28,048 bases of DNA from IMG/VR virus record IMGVR_UViG_3300045922_000283, positions 1 to 28,048 of that record; one strand, 5' to 3'. Below are positions 1 to 6,649 of the stretch, piece after piece. Origin of the DNA: a virus. The translations under genes were made by a program, and so were the position numbers. The notes below the pieces were generated by a model. It saw only the letters and a program-made list of their open reading frames with translations, was not told the origin of the DNA and made no database searches. The first letter of the stretch is position 1; each line of letters opens with the position of its first letter.

Positions 1-40
1 ATGAAAAAAATTTCATGCATTTTTATACACTTATGATTTG

Positions 41-96
41 TGTATTCGTGTATTTTGTATCTTGTATTTTGTACCATGCATTTGTATTCTGTATTT
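41..96. repeat. Degenerate heptamer array, consensus TGTATTT
   Basis: TGTAT recurs at 41, 49, 56, 63, 83 and 90, with the variants TGTACCA at 70 and TGCATT at 77. From 49 the units follow each other at 7 nt with a single 6-nt unit, giving seven consecutive degenerate copies. A regular short array upstream of a small terminase gene resembles iteron-like protein-binding arrays (origin or pac site). The function is inference. The alternative is plain low-complexity T-rich DNA. Confidence 0.5.
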
Positions 97-111
97 TTGC
101 GACTTGCGTTA

Positions 112-199
112 GCCGAGCAAGCACCCATTCGTGTGGGCGTCCTGCGGCACCCATACCCATGGGTTCGCGTCCCATGACCCGGGGCCGAGCAAGCACCCA
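112..199. repeat. Pair of 16-bp direct repeats flanking an inverted repeat
   Basis: GCCGAGCAAGCACCCA occurs exactly at 112-127 and again at 184-199, 72 nt apart. A truncated third GCCGAGC lies at 224-230. Between the two copies CATGGG (158-163) pairs with CCCATG (171-176) around a 7-nt loop, and the palindrome ACCCATGGGT lies at 155-164. This could be a protein-binding or packaging element. It has no T-tract, so it is not an intrinsic terminator. Confidence 0.5.
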
Positions 200-332
200 C
201 CCCTACGCGGACCACGAGGGGGTGCCGAGCGCCGTATCGACACCCACACCCCTATAACTCCGACACCCTCTTCACAACCAAACTATACAACTCAAACCAC
301 GCAATTTTCAACCGCACTGCCTTAACTATGTA

Positions 333-345
333 AAGAAGTCTTCTT
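333..345. repeat. Small inverted repeat AAGAAG-T-CTTCTT
   Basis: Six-base arms are separated by one base in the non-coding leader, about 65 nt upstream of the terminase start. It is shaped like a small operator half-site pair. No function can be assigned from the sequence. Confidence 0.3.
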
Positions 346-408
346 CCCTCCCCCCATGTGGACCAAGGCCCCCGGCGCTCTTTCGCTTAGGTTCTGCCGC
401 TTGAAATT

Positions 409-966
409 ATGGAACGTCTCGCGTACTATGGGCGCATGACCAACCTCGTACACTCCAACCGCCGACTTCAGAGTTACGTTGTGCAGTCTGGATTTACTCC
501 GGAAACGCTGTACAACTTTCCTGCGCGTCACATAATTCCAGAACAATACCTGGAAGAAGTGGGCATTCGTCGTATTGCGGAAATGCTTTGTTATGGTGTT
601 AGCATTCGTCATGTAGCTAACTACTTACAAGTAAGTCCGATTGTACTTAAAAAATGGATACGTAGTGATCCAGAAAAGATGGAGTTTTACAATCTGGCGC
701 TTGAAGTAGCGGGCGAGGAGTTCGCTTTTAAGGCATTGGAAGATTTGGAAAACGCCGATATTCACTCAAAAGCGGATGTTGCACGTGCTTCGGCAGTAGC
801 CGAGCATTTACGATTTATGGCGAAGTCGTATAATAAAGAACTGTTTAGTGAGCGAAAGGAAATAAAAGGAACGGCTACAACGCCATTTGTGCTTAACGTG
901 TCTTTCGATAATACGAAGTCTAATCGTACCATAGATTTAGAAGTGGATTCCTACGGTGAAACCTAA
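409..966 (+). CDS. Terminase small subunit (probable)
   Basis: The 185-residue protein carries a helix-turn-helix-like segment at about residues 54-84, with the core RHVANYLQVSPIVLKKWI, followed by a long acidic and basic helical region. This matches small terminase subunits, which recognise viral DNA and regulate the packaging motor. It lies directly upstream of the large subunit and overlaps it by 11 nt, the usual arrangement. The start is uncertain: neither this ATG nor the in-frame ATG at residue 10 has a clear Shine-Dalgarno sequence. The assignment rests on the HTH and the position rather than on strong family similarity. The preceding non-coding repeats could be its binding site. Confidence 0.75.
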   Translation: MERLAYYGRMTNLVHSNRRLQSYVVQSGFTPETLYNFPARHIIPEQYLEEVGIRRIAEMLCYGVSIRHVANYLQVSPIVLKKWIRSDPEKMEFYNLALEVAGEEFAFKALEDLENADIHSKADVARASAVAEHLRFMAKSYNKELFSERKEIKGTATTPFVLNVSFDNTKSNRTIDLEVDSYGET

Positions 967-2434
967 ACACGCTGTAAGCTCCGCTCCAAAAGATAACGTA
1001 ATTAACTATAACGCAACGCCGACTGGTTCCGAATTTCACCGTTCTGATGCTCCGTTTCGATGTTTGATGGGGCCGGTAGGGTGCGGTAAAACAGTTACTT
1101 GCGTTATGGAGTTGCTTTTTCGCGCGCTGAACCAAGAACCGAATAGTAAAAATGTGCGAGAGTTTAAATGGCTTATCGTGCGAAATACATATCCGATGTT
1201 GGAATCGACAACTGTCGAGACGTTCATTCGGTGGATACCTCCAACAATATGTAAAATGACCTACAATTATCCGATCGAAGGTCGAATAAACTGCCCACAT
1301 CCGTCAGGAGATGGAACGATTGTCGATGCGCGGTTTATTTTTATGGCTCTTGACCGGCCTGAAGATGCGAATAAACTTCTTTCATCGGAGTATACTGGTG
1401 CCTGGTTAAACGAGGCATCAGAAATTAACCGTGCGATCTTTGAACGAATATTCACTCGACTGCGGTTTCCTCAGACAGTAAAAGACGCAAACGGTAAAAA
1501 GCTCTATGGTCCAACTTGGACTGGCGTGATCGCCGATACAAACCCGCCAAAAACGAGCCACTGGCTTTACGATGAGTTTGAGAACAAAACACCAGATTTA
1601 AATAAGTCAAGGCTATTTAAATACCCACCTGCGGCTTACTACGACTATGAGTCGAAGTCGTGGAAGGTAAACCCTGACGCAGAAAATCTCTCAAATCTAG
1701 ATGATAACTATTACAAACAACAGTTAGATCGTCTGTCAGAAGACGAGATACGTGTCTATCTTGCTAATGAGTACGGCATGGTAAGGCACGGTTTGCCGGT
1801 GTTTCCCCAGTACTCGGAATCGTTGCATGTATCAAAACAGCCGTTGGTTCCGCATCGTGGACTGCCGTTAATACTTGGTTTCGACTGGGGGTTGAATCCG
1901 GCGATGGTGGCGGCGCAGCTTTCGCCCATGGGGCGGCTGCACTTGCTGGACGAGTTCAGCCCCGAGAACGAGGACTTGGAGTCGTTCCTCGACGACTACG
2001 TGCTGCCGCTCCTTAGAAGCCGCTACAACGGCTTTCGAATCGAGGCCGTGGGTGACCCTGCGGGTCGAGGCCGATCGGCGCTGGACAAGCGCACGCCGCT
2101 CGACGTGGTGCGCTCTAGAGGCATTCTGGTCCGACCCATCGGCGACAACTCCTTCGTCACCCGCAAAGAGGCGGTTGACTACTTCCTGAACAGAACTAAT
2201 GGGCTGTTAATTGACCCAAAACTTCGTATGCTGCGGGAAGCGCTTGCTGGTGGGTACTGTTACGCTAAGCTAAGTAATTCGGCTTCTTACAGAGAAAAGC
2301 CGGATAAACAGAATCCTTACTCGCACATCGCGGATGCGTTGCAGTATTTATGCTTATATGTACGATACGGTCTGTCTGGTGGTACTAAGCAGCCGAAACG
2401 CGAAGAAACCCAACGATCTTACGCATGGGCTTAA
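956..2434 (+). CDS. Terminase large subunit (packaging ATPase/nuclease)
   Basis: This is the packaging motor protein, with an N-terminal ATPase and a C-terminal RNase H-like nuclease. Walker A is GPVGCGKT at residues 39-46. The Walker B/catalytic segment is GAWLNEA at 148-154, with E153 as the likely catalytic glutamate. Nuclease acidic residues fit D310 (GFDWG), D367 (VGDPAGRGRS) and D460 (HIADALQY). At 492 residues it is full length for the family. The start is GTG, overlapping the small subunit and read in another frame. Codons between about residues 310 and 406 are markedly GC3-rich compared with the rest of the gene (about 64% GC at 1921-2160, against about 53% in sampled flanking lines, counted by hand), which suggests a recombined segment. 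Confidence 0.95.
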   Translation: MKPKHAVSSAPKDNVINYNATPTGSEFHRSDAPFRCLMGPVGCGKTVTCVMELLFRALNQEPNSKNVREFKWLIVRNTYPMLESTTVETFIRWIPPTICKMTYNYPIEGRINCPHPSGDGTIVDARFIFMALDRPEDANKLLSSEYTGAWLNEASEINRAIFERIFTRLRFPQTVKDANGKKLYGPTWTGVIADTNPPKTSHWLYDEFENKTPDLNKSRLFKYPPAAYYDYESKSWKVNPDAENLSNLDDNYYKQQLDRLSEDEIRVYLANEYGMVRHGLPVFPQYSESLHVSKQPLVPHRGLPLILGFDWGLNPAMVAAQLSPMGRLHLLDEFSPENEDLESFLDDYVLPLLRSRYNGFRIEAVGDPAGRGRSALDKRTPLDVVRSRGILVRPIGDNSFVTRKEAVDYFLNRTNGLLIDPKLRMLREALAGGYCYAKLSNSASYREKPDKQNPYSHIADALQYLCLYVRYGLSGGTKQPKREETQRSYAWA

Positions 2435-2435
2435 T

Positions 2436-2666
2436 ATGTCGAACGTTGTGAGGCTTTCCGATAAGTATCCGCGCAGTGTGGTTGACTCACTTAGGCAGAT
2501 AATTGAGGATCACGAGAAACAAAACATTAAACTCGAAAGCGCGGTATTGCTTCTCGGACATTCCGATAAGCATTTTTATTATTTGTTAGGAGAGTACTCG
2601 CAACTGTCCACAATAGGTGGACTTGAGCTAGTTAAACGAGTGGTGATGAGCGAGTTTGAACCTTAG
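2436..2666 (+). CDS. Small phage protein of unknown function
   Basis: The 76-residue product begins one base after the large terminase stop. It has a short basic N-terminus, a helix with acidic residues and a hydrophobic core (SAVLLLGHSDKHFYYLLGEY), then a closing helix. Its pattern resembles small alpha/beta proteins often seen beside terminase or replication genes in podoviruses, but I cannot name a family. It ends in TAG, a rare stop in this window. Its C-terminal helix looks complete, so I treat the stop as genuine, although the frame stays open for another 66 codons. Confidence 0.65.
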   Translation: MSNVVRLSDKYPRSVVDSLRQIIEDHEKQNIKLESAVLLLGHSDKHFYYLLGEYSQLSTIGGLELVKRVVMSEFEP

Positions 2667-2868
2667 TTGGTGTGCCGGTTACGCCGTCCGGCGCTACTTC
2701 GTTCTCAACAGGGGAGAGGGGGAGGGTCACTGAGAACTGGCCGAACCGTCGAGGGGGAGGCCGACGGGCCGTGTAGCCGCGTGCCGCAGCCGAGAGTATA
2801 CTCACACCGGACTCCACGTCAACGCCACAACGACTCCGCCGCTTCACAAGTTCGAGCAGATTCATGAT
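2667..2868. other. GC-rich non-coding island with consecutive hairpins
   Basis: These 202 nt are about 63% GC by hand count and separate two otherwise tightly packed genes. Three stems follow one another. 2672-2678 pairs with 2688-2694 (7 bp including one G-U). GTTCTCA at 2701-2707 pairs with TGAGAAC at 2731-2737. CCGTCG at 2746-2751 pairs with CGACGG at 2762-2767. The palindrome GAGTATACTC lies at 2794-2803. The frames open through it on either strand give Arg/Pro/Gly-rich translations that look non-coding. It could be a structured RNA, an inserted element or a protein-binding region. Confidence 0.5.
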
Positions 2869-3177
2869 ATGTCGCCAAACCAGATACGAGAGTGGTGGGA
2901 GTTTTTTGCACAGGCTCCGTTAAGTATTGTGCTGTTGGCGGTTAATCTGACTATATTGTATGGTTTGGTAAAGTTTGTTATACATATAGTCAGAGAAATA
3001 CGAGCAACGATGGACTTAAATTCGACGTTGCGAAGCGACTTAATGTTAACTATAAAAAGACAAGAAACTTATATAGAAGAGCTTGAGGATCTCGTTGAGG
3101 ATTATAGAAATCAGTTAAAAGGTAGAAAAAATGCTACGGACGAGTCAACAAGGTCTCAATTTGATAAAGCACCATGA
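2869..3177 (+). CDS. Single-span membrane protein with coiled coil; holin candidate
   Basis: The 102-residue protein has one transmembrane helix at about residues 16-40 (SIVLLAVNLTILYGLVKFV), followed by a charged, coiled-coil-like helix to about residue 88 and a polar tail. It is the first gene of the lysis cassette and overlaps the lysozyme by 47 nt in another frame. That position and the small membrane-anchored form fit a holin or a lysis-timing partner. It also resembles the one-span coiled-coil proteins found near lysis genes, whose role is unknown. The Shine-Dalgarno sequence is weak. The function is inference. Confidence 0.5.
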   Translation: MSPNQIREWWEFFAQAPLSIVLLAVNLTILYGLVKFVIHIVREIRATMDLNSTLRSDLMLTIKRQETYIEELEDLVEDYRNQLKGRKNATDESTRSQFDKAP

Positions 3178-3844
3178 AGGGCTGCGTCTGACAGCGTACA
3201 AATGCCCCGCTGGCAGGTGGACCGTGGGATACGGCCACACGCGAACCGCGCATGAGGGAATGCGCATTACTGAGGAACAAGCTGAAAACTTACTTGCTCG
3301 TGATATCTCGATTGCGGAGCGGTGCGTTATAGCAAACGTTACGTCGAGAATTAATCAGCCGATGTTTGACGCTCTTGTGAGTTTTGTGTTTAACCTCGGT
3401 TGTGAGAGATTTAAGACATCTACGCTGCTGCGGTTTTTGAATGAGGAGCAGTACCATAAAGCAGCAGAGCAGTTCTCTCGGTGGGTAAACGCCAGAAATC
3501 CGAAAACTGGAAAACTTGAGCCGTTGCCGGGCCTTGTGGCAAGGCGAGCAAAAGAAAGACAGATGTTCGAAAAAGGAATGCTGGAGATTATCGGTTCTAC
3601 TGAAGGCGGTAATCAGCTTCCTCAAGATAATCCTCGATACCCAACTAAATCTACGACAAATGCAGGTCTCGCTGTAACAACTTTGGGAGTCGTAGGAACA
3701 GAAGTGACACAGCTTGCTAACGATGTTAGCCCTCTTGTAGCGTACTCGGATAGTATTAAAACTGTATTTGTGATTTTGACTTTGGTCGGAATCGCTATTG
3801 CAGCTTACGGAAGGTTTAAAGTCTACAAGGAGAAGGGAGTATGA
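3131..3844 (+). CDS. GH24 lysozyme endolysin with C-terminal holin-like membrane tail
   Basis: Residues 1-150 form a T4/P21-type muramidase that cleaves peptidoglycan. The E-8-C-5-T catalytic layout is visible as E16, C25 and T31 (HHEGLRLTAYKCPAGRWTVG). FNLGCERFKTSTLLRFLN is the usual mid-domain helix region. After a Pro/Asn-rich linker, a tail with a strongly hydrophobic helix (about residues 210-227, VFVILTLVGIAIAAYGRF) ends the protein. The 237-residue length exceeds a bare lysozyme. There is no N-terminal signal-anchor segment, so the C-terminal helix would be the membrane element. Similar lysozyme fusions with a C-terminal holin-like domain occur in phages and prophages of Gram-negative bacteria. 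AAAAGG upstream gives a fair ribosome binding site. Confidence 0.88.
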   Translation: MLRTSQQGLNLIKHHEGLRLTAYKCPAGRWTVGYGHTRTAHEGMRITEEQAENLLARDISIAERCVIANVTSRINQPMFDALVSFVFNLGCERFKTSTLLRFLNEEQYHKAAEQFSRWVNARNPKTGKLEPLPGLVARRAKERQMFEKGMLEIIGSTEGGNQLPQDNPRYPTKSTTNAGLAVTTLGVVGTEVTQLANDVSPLVAYSDSIKTVFVILTLVGIAIAAYGRFKVYKEKGV

Positions 3845-4269
3845 ACGCTGTTGCAGCTATTCCTACTGCGTCCAAGATGGCTAAGCTGTGCATTGGCCTC
3901 GCAGTTTTATCGTTTTCAGCGGGTGGGCTAGCAGTTTGGACTTTTCAGGACATTCGCTATGGTGCGCAGCTTGCTGCAAAAGATGCTTTCATAGCAAATC
4001 TTGAGAAGACTATTGCGGAAGAAAAGTCAGCCGTCCTTGAGCGAGTGTCACAAAGAGGTGCGGCTTTGGACCGTAAATATAGCGAACAGTTTGGCGCGTT
4101 GCAGAGGGCTATTCAGAATGCCAAAGTCAGTATATCTACCGATAATCAGCCTCGTTTGCTTACTCCTGACGAGTTGTGCATCTTGGAACAAGCAGAAAGA
4201 ATCGCCAAAGGTGCTGAGTTGTCCGGAAGTTGTGGCAAAGCCAGTATTGCCCTTTCCTCCAGTAAGTAG
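3841..4269 (+). CDS. Rz-like inner-membrane spanin subunit
   Basis: The 142-residue protein has an N-terminal membrane anchor (residues about 13-36, LCIGLAVLSFSAGGLAVWTF) followed by a periplasmic, helical, coiled-coil-like domain. This is the plan of Rz i-spanins, which with Rz1 fuse inner and outer membranes in the last step of lysis of Gram-negative cells. It starts in an ATGA overlap with the lysozyme and has a strong purine-rich ribosome site (AAGGAGAAGGGAG). Its second half contains the Rz1 start in the +1 frame. It stops with TAG. The Rz identity rests on architecture and context, since spanin sequences diverge widely. Confidence 0.8.
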   Translation: MNAVAAIPTASKMAKLCIGLAVLSFSAGGLAVWTFQDIRYGAQLAAKDAFIANLEKTIAEEKSAVLERVSQRGAALDRKYSEQFGALQRAIQNAKVSISTDNQPRLLTPDELCILEQAERIAKGAELSGSCGKASIALSSSK

Positions 4270-4405
4270 TATAAAAACTGATCAAGACGCTATAGTCTTT
4301 TATATCTATGCGGCTGGTGCTTACAGAAGCTGCGTACTCGCGCTTGAGGATTTAGAAAAACGAGCGAACTCACGTTCAAGAGATTCAGATGAGTCAGACA
4401 AGTAA
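4118..4405 (+). CDS. Rz1-like outer-membrane lipoprotein spanin subunit
   Basis: This 95-residue product starts inside the Rz gene in another reading frame and extends past its end, the classic overlapping spanin arrangement. I chose this ATG because AGAGGG lies about 9 nt upstream and because it places a lipoprotein signal at the N-terminus: hydrophobic IISLVCLLL followed by the lipobox LTSC, with C20 the lipidated cysteine. A proline-rich stretch (KPVLPFPP) follows, as in other Rz1 proteins. The open frame reaches further upstream, but that part is not needed. The last 17 bases overlap the portal start. Confidence 0.85.
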   Translation: MPKSVYLPIISLVCLLLTSCASWNKQKESPKVLSCPEVVAKPVLPFPPVSSIKTDQDAIVFYIYAAGAYRSCVLALEDLEKRANSRSRDSDESDK

Positions 4406-6362
4406 CGACGTGTTTAGCGAGTATGAGCGCCAGATGTCGCAGCTTGCGATAGAACGCGCTCTTGGCGAGTATGTTAAGTCTAAGTTTAAGGAAGCGGAGG
4501 ATCACCGCACTGAGACAGGAATCTCAAGGCGGTTGGAAGCGTGCCTTCGTGCCAAGAAGAAGGAATACACTCAAGAAGAACTGCAACTCCATAATGGCAT
4601 CGACATTTATGTCGGTATTTGCGATTTGAAGAGTAAGGGAGCTGAGTCTTGGATTACAGATATTTTGCTCAGTTCGATTGACAAACCGTTTACTCTTAAA
4701 CCCACGCCGATTCCTGAACTGCCTGAGTGGATGAAGGAACAGGTTGTGGACATGCTTGAACAAGAGCTGCAGTCCATAGGAGTTGAAAATCTGTCCGGTT
4801 TGATGGACAGAGCAAAAGAACTTAAAAACATCACGATGAAATACGCTGTTGATAGCGCAGAGCGTGCTGTCGCAGCTATGGAAAAACATATTGAAGATCA
4901 GCTACTTGAAGGCGGCTGGCGCACTGAGTTCGCTTCGTTTATTCACAATTTAACGGTATTTCCTTTCGCTGTTATTCGTGCTCCGATTATTACGTCGCGC
5001 CCTATTGGAGCGTGGGACGGAGACAAGTTTTCCGTAAAACAGCGTCCTGTTTGGTCTGTTAAAGCAGTTTCTCCTTTTGATTGTTTTTGGTCGCCTGATT
5101 CAACTAACCCACAGGATGGCGAGTATTTCATTCAAAGAGCTAGACTAAGCCATTCTGAACTATACAATTGCATCGGCTTGCCGGGGTTTAACGAAGAAGC
5201 TATTCGCCAAGTCCTTGATACCTACCGTCACGGGTATTCCGTGGAAGCACATGGCGATAGCGTTCGAGATGACTTAGAAGAAAAAGATGATACTCTTTTT
5301 AGCGGCAACATTGTAGAAGTGCTCATTATGAATGGGCGCATTCCGGGAGAGTTGCTCGCAGATAATAACGTTATTGTTCCAGACATTCAGCAGCATTACG
5401 AAAGTGAAGTTTGGGTTGTAGACAACATCTGCATTCGAGCTGTATTAAACACACATCCGCTTCTTGTTAGACCGATTTACAGCACATCATTTAGTAAAAT
5501 TCCAGGAACTTTTGCCGGGCAAGGTGTTGTAGATTTAGTAAGAGACATCGAACGCATGGCTAATGCTTCGATGCGTGCTGCGTTACGTAACTTTGCATAT
5601 TCGGCTGGACCGATTGCTGAAGCGGTTGTTGAACGGTTTGAGGCTGGTGAAAACCCTCAAGAAGTGCAGCCGTTCCGTATTTATAGCGTTAAACCTGATT
5701 ATACAGGCCAGAATGGGGATGCCATAAAGTTTAGAATCGTTCCAAACGTCGCAAACCAGCTCATGGAAGCGTTTGCGTACTACATGAAATTAGCGGACGA
5801 TTTTAGCCAAGTTCCTGCGTATGTCCTCGGCAATCCGCAAGTTGCAGGTGCGGGGCGCACTTTAGGCGGGCTGTCAATGCTGATGGGCAATGCGGCAAAA
5901 GGGATTAAGCAGGTTCTACTTAATATAGATAGAGACATCATAGAGCCTCTTGTATACTCGTACTACGTACTTAATATGGCAGTCGGTGATGACGACTCTA
6001 TTAAAGCAGACGCGCATGTCGTAGCTCGTGGTGCATCTGGATTGCTACAGAGAGAGCTTGCTCAAACTAGAACCGTTGAGATTTTGAATTTGTTAACTCC
6101 GTATGTCCAAGCAGGTGCGCTTGATGCCTCCAGCATTAAAATTCTGCTTCGTGAGATACTGAAAACTACAGGCTTGCCTGTGGACGATATTATTCCTGAT
6201 CCTCAAAGATTAAGTGATATTGAGTCCGCTCTGAATCGTGTTGGGCTCGCGAACGGGCTTGCTCGCGGGGTTTCCGATCCTGTACCATTACCGCCACAAA
6301 GCCAGCCGCCGATTCCTGAACCGGCGTTTCCTGTTCCTGTCAACCTTCCTACAGGAGCTTGA
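4389..6362 (+). CDS. Portal protein
   Basis: The 657-residue protein fits the portal, the dodecameric ring at the capsid vertex through which DNA enters and leaves. The N-terminal half has wing-like mixed structure (TVFPFAVIRAPI). The centre has a long helix before GRTLGGLSMLMGNAAKG (from residue 489), typical of podovirus portals. The helical C-terminal part (IDRDIIEPLVYSYYVLNM) fits the crown, followed by a proline-rich tail. Length and position after lysis and before head genes agree. AAGAGA gives a modest ribosome site. The C-terminal PPQSQPPIPEPAFPVPV tail may be flexible. Assignment is by motif pattern, not strict identity to T7 gp8. Confidence 0.88.
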   Translation: MSQTSNDVFSEYERQMSQLAIERALGEYVKSKFKEAEDHRTETGISRRLEACLRAKKKEYTQEELQLHNGIDIYVGICDLKSKGAESWITDILLSSIDKPFTLKPTPIPELPEWMKEQVVDMLEQELQSIGVENLSGLMDRAKELKNITMKYAVDSAERAVAAMEKHIEDQLLEGGWRTEFASFIHNLTVFPFAVIRAPIITSRPIGAWDGDKFSVKQRPVWSVKAVSPFDCFWSPDSTNPQDGEYFIQRARLSHSELYNCIGLPGFNEEAIRQVLDTYRHGYSVEAHGDSVRDDLEEKDDTLFSGNIVEVLIMNGRIPGELLADNNVIVPDIQQHYESEVWVVDNICIRAVLNTHPLLVRPIYSTSFSKIPGTFAGQGVVDLVRDIERMANASMRAALRNFAYSAGPIAEAVVERFEAGENPQEVQPFRIYSVKPDYTGQNGDAIKFRIVPNVANQLMEAFAYYMKLADDFSQVPAYVLGNPQVAGAGRTLGGLSMLMGNAAKGIKQVLLNIDRDIIEPLVYSYYVLNMAVGDDDSIKADAHVVARGASGLLQRELAQTRTVEILNLLTPYVQAGALDASSIKILLREILKTTGLPVDDIIPDPQRLSDIESALNRVGLANGLARGVSDPVPLPPQSQPPIPEPAFPVPVNLPTGA

Positions 6363-6364
6363 CA

Positions 6365-6649
6365 ATGATTTTCGATGGTAGCCCAGTTCTTGTTGGCGAT
6401 TCCGTGTTTGATTTAGCCTACGGTCCTGGAATTGTAGTTGAGTTGAAACCTGTTGAACAGAGGTTTATTGTCCGTTTTGGACAAAGATACGTAGGATACA
6501 CGCTTAGCGGAGTTGGTAATTTTGACAGAAAAACGCTTTACTGGCGCGATCCTGTTTTAAGTTTGCCGGTTCCAAAGTCCTCTGACAAGTGGTCGCTTTT
6601 TACTCAGATTAAGCAAAGCATTCATAACGCTATTTTAGGCTCTAACTAA
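6365..6649 (+). CDS. Small beta-barrel (SH3/Tudor-like) phage protein
   Basis: The product is 94 residues. AGGAG seven bases upstream fixes the ATG here rather than the TTG six bases earlier. The first 60 residues alternate hydrophobic strands and Gly turns (GDSVFDLAYGPGIVVEL, RFIVRFGQRYVGYTLSG), a pattern common in small SH3-like or Tudor-like barrels found in many phages. A helix follows (FTQIKQSIHNAILG). The function is unknown. Lying between portal and fibre genes, it may be a minor structural or assembly protein. Its TAA shares the A of the next ATG (TAATG). Confidence 0.65.
   Translation: MIFDGSPVLVGDSVFDLAYGPGIVVELKPVEQRFIVRFGQRYVGYTLSGVGNFDRKTLYWRDPVLSLPVPKSSDKWSLFTQIKQSIHNAILGSN

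Larger units (their letters stand above)
1..408. other. Non-coding leader upstream of the terminase genes
   Basis: No convincing gene is present. The first 100 bases are T-rich and low in complexity. Bases 110-260 are GC-rich with short direct and inverted repeats. Bases 260-408 are mixed, with pyrimidine-rich tracts and a small inverted repeat. Open frames here translate to low-complexity or repeat-derived peptides without a ribosome binding site. Its place before the terminase makes it a candidate for a packaging site, late promoter or genome-end region. I could not identify a convincing sigma-70 promoter or phage promoter consensus. Confidence 0.6.

Noticed and set aside
15-325. Two overlapping open frames in the leader
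   Set aside because: They translate the T-rich heptamer array and GC-rich repeats into low-complexity peptides, have no ribosome site and overlap each other in different frames.
2667-2867. Continuation of the small gene at 2436 through its TAG stop
   Set aside because: The frame is open, but the translation is Arg/Gly/Pro-rich and unlike the first part, the composition changes sharply at the stop, and the first 76 residues look complete.
3531-3545. Hairpin GCCTTG/CAAGGC in the lysozyme gene
   Set aside because: Six pairs without a T-tract, far from a gene start; compatible with chance.
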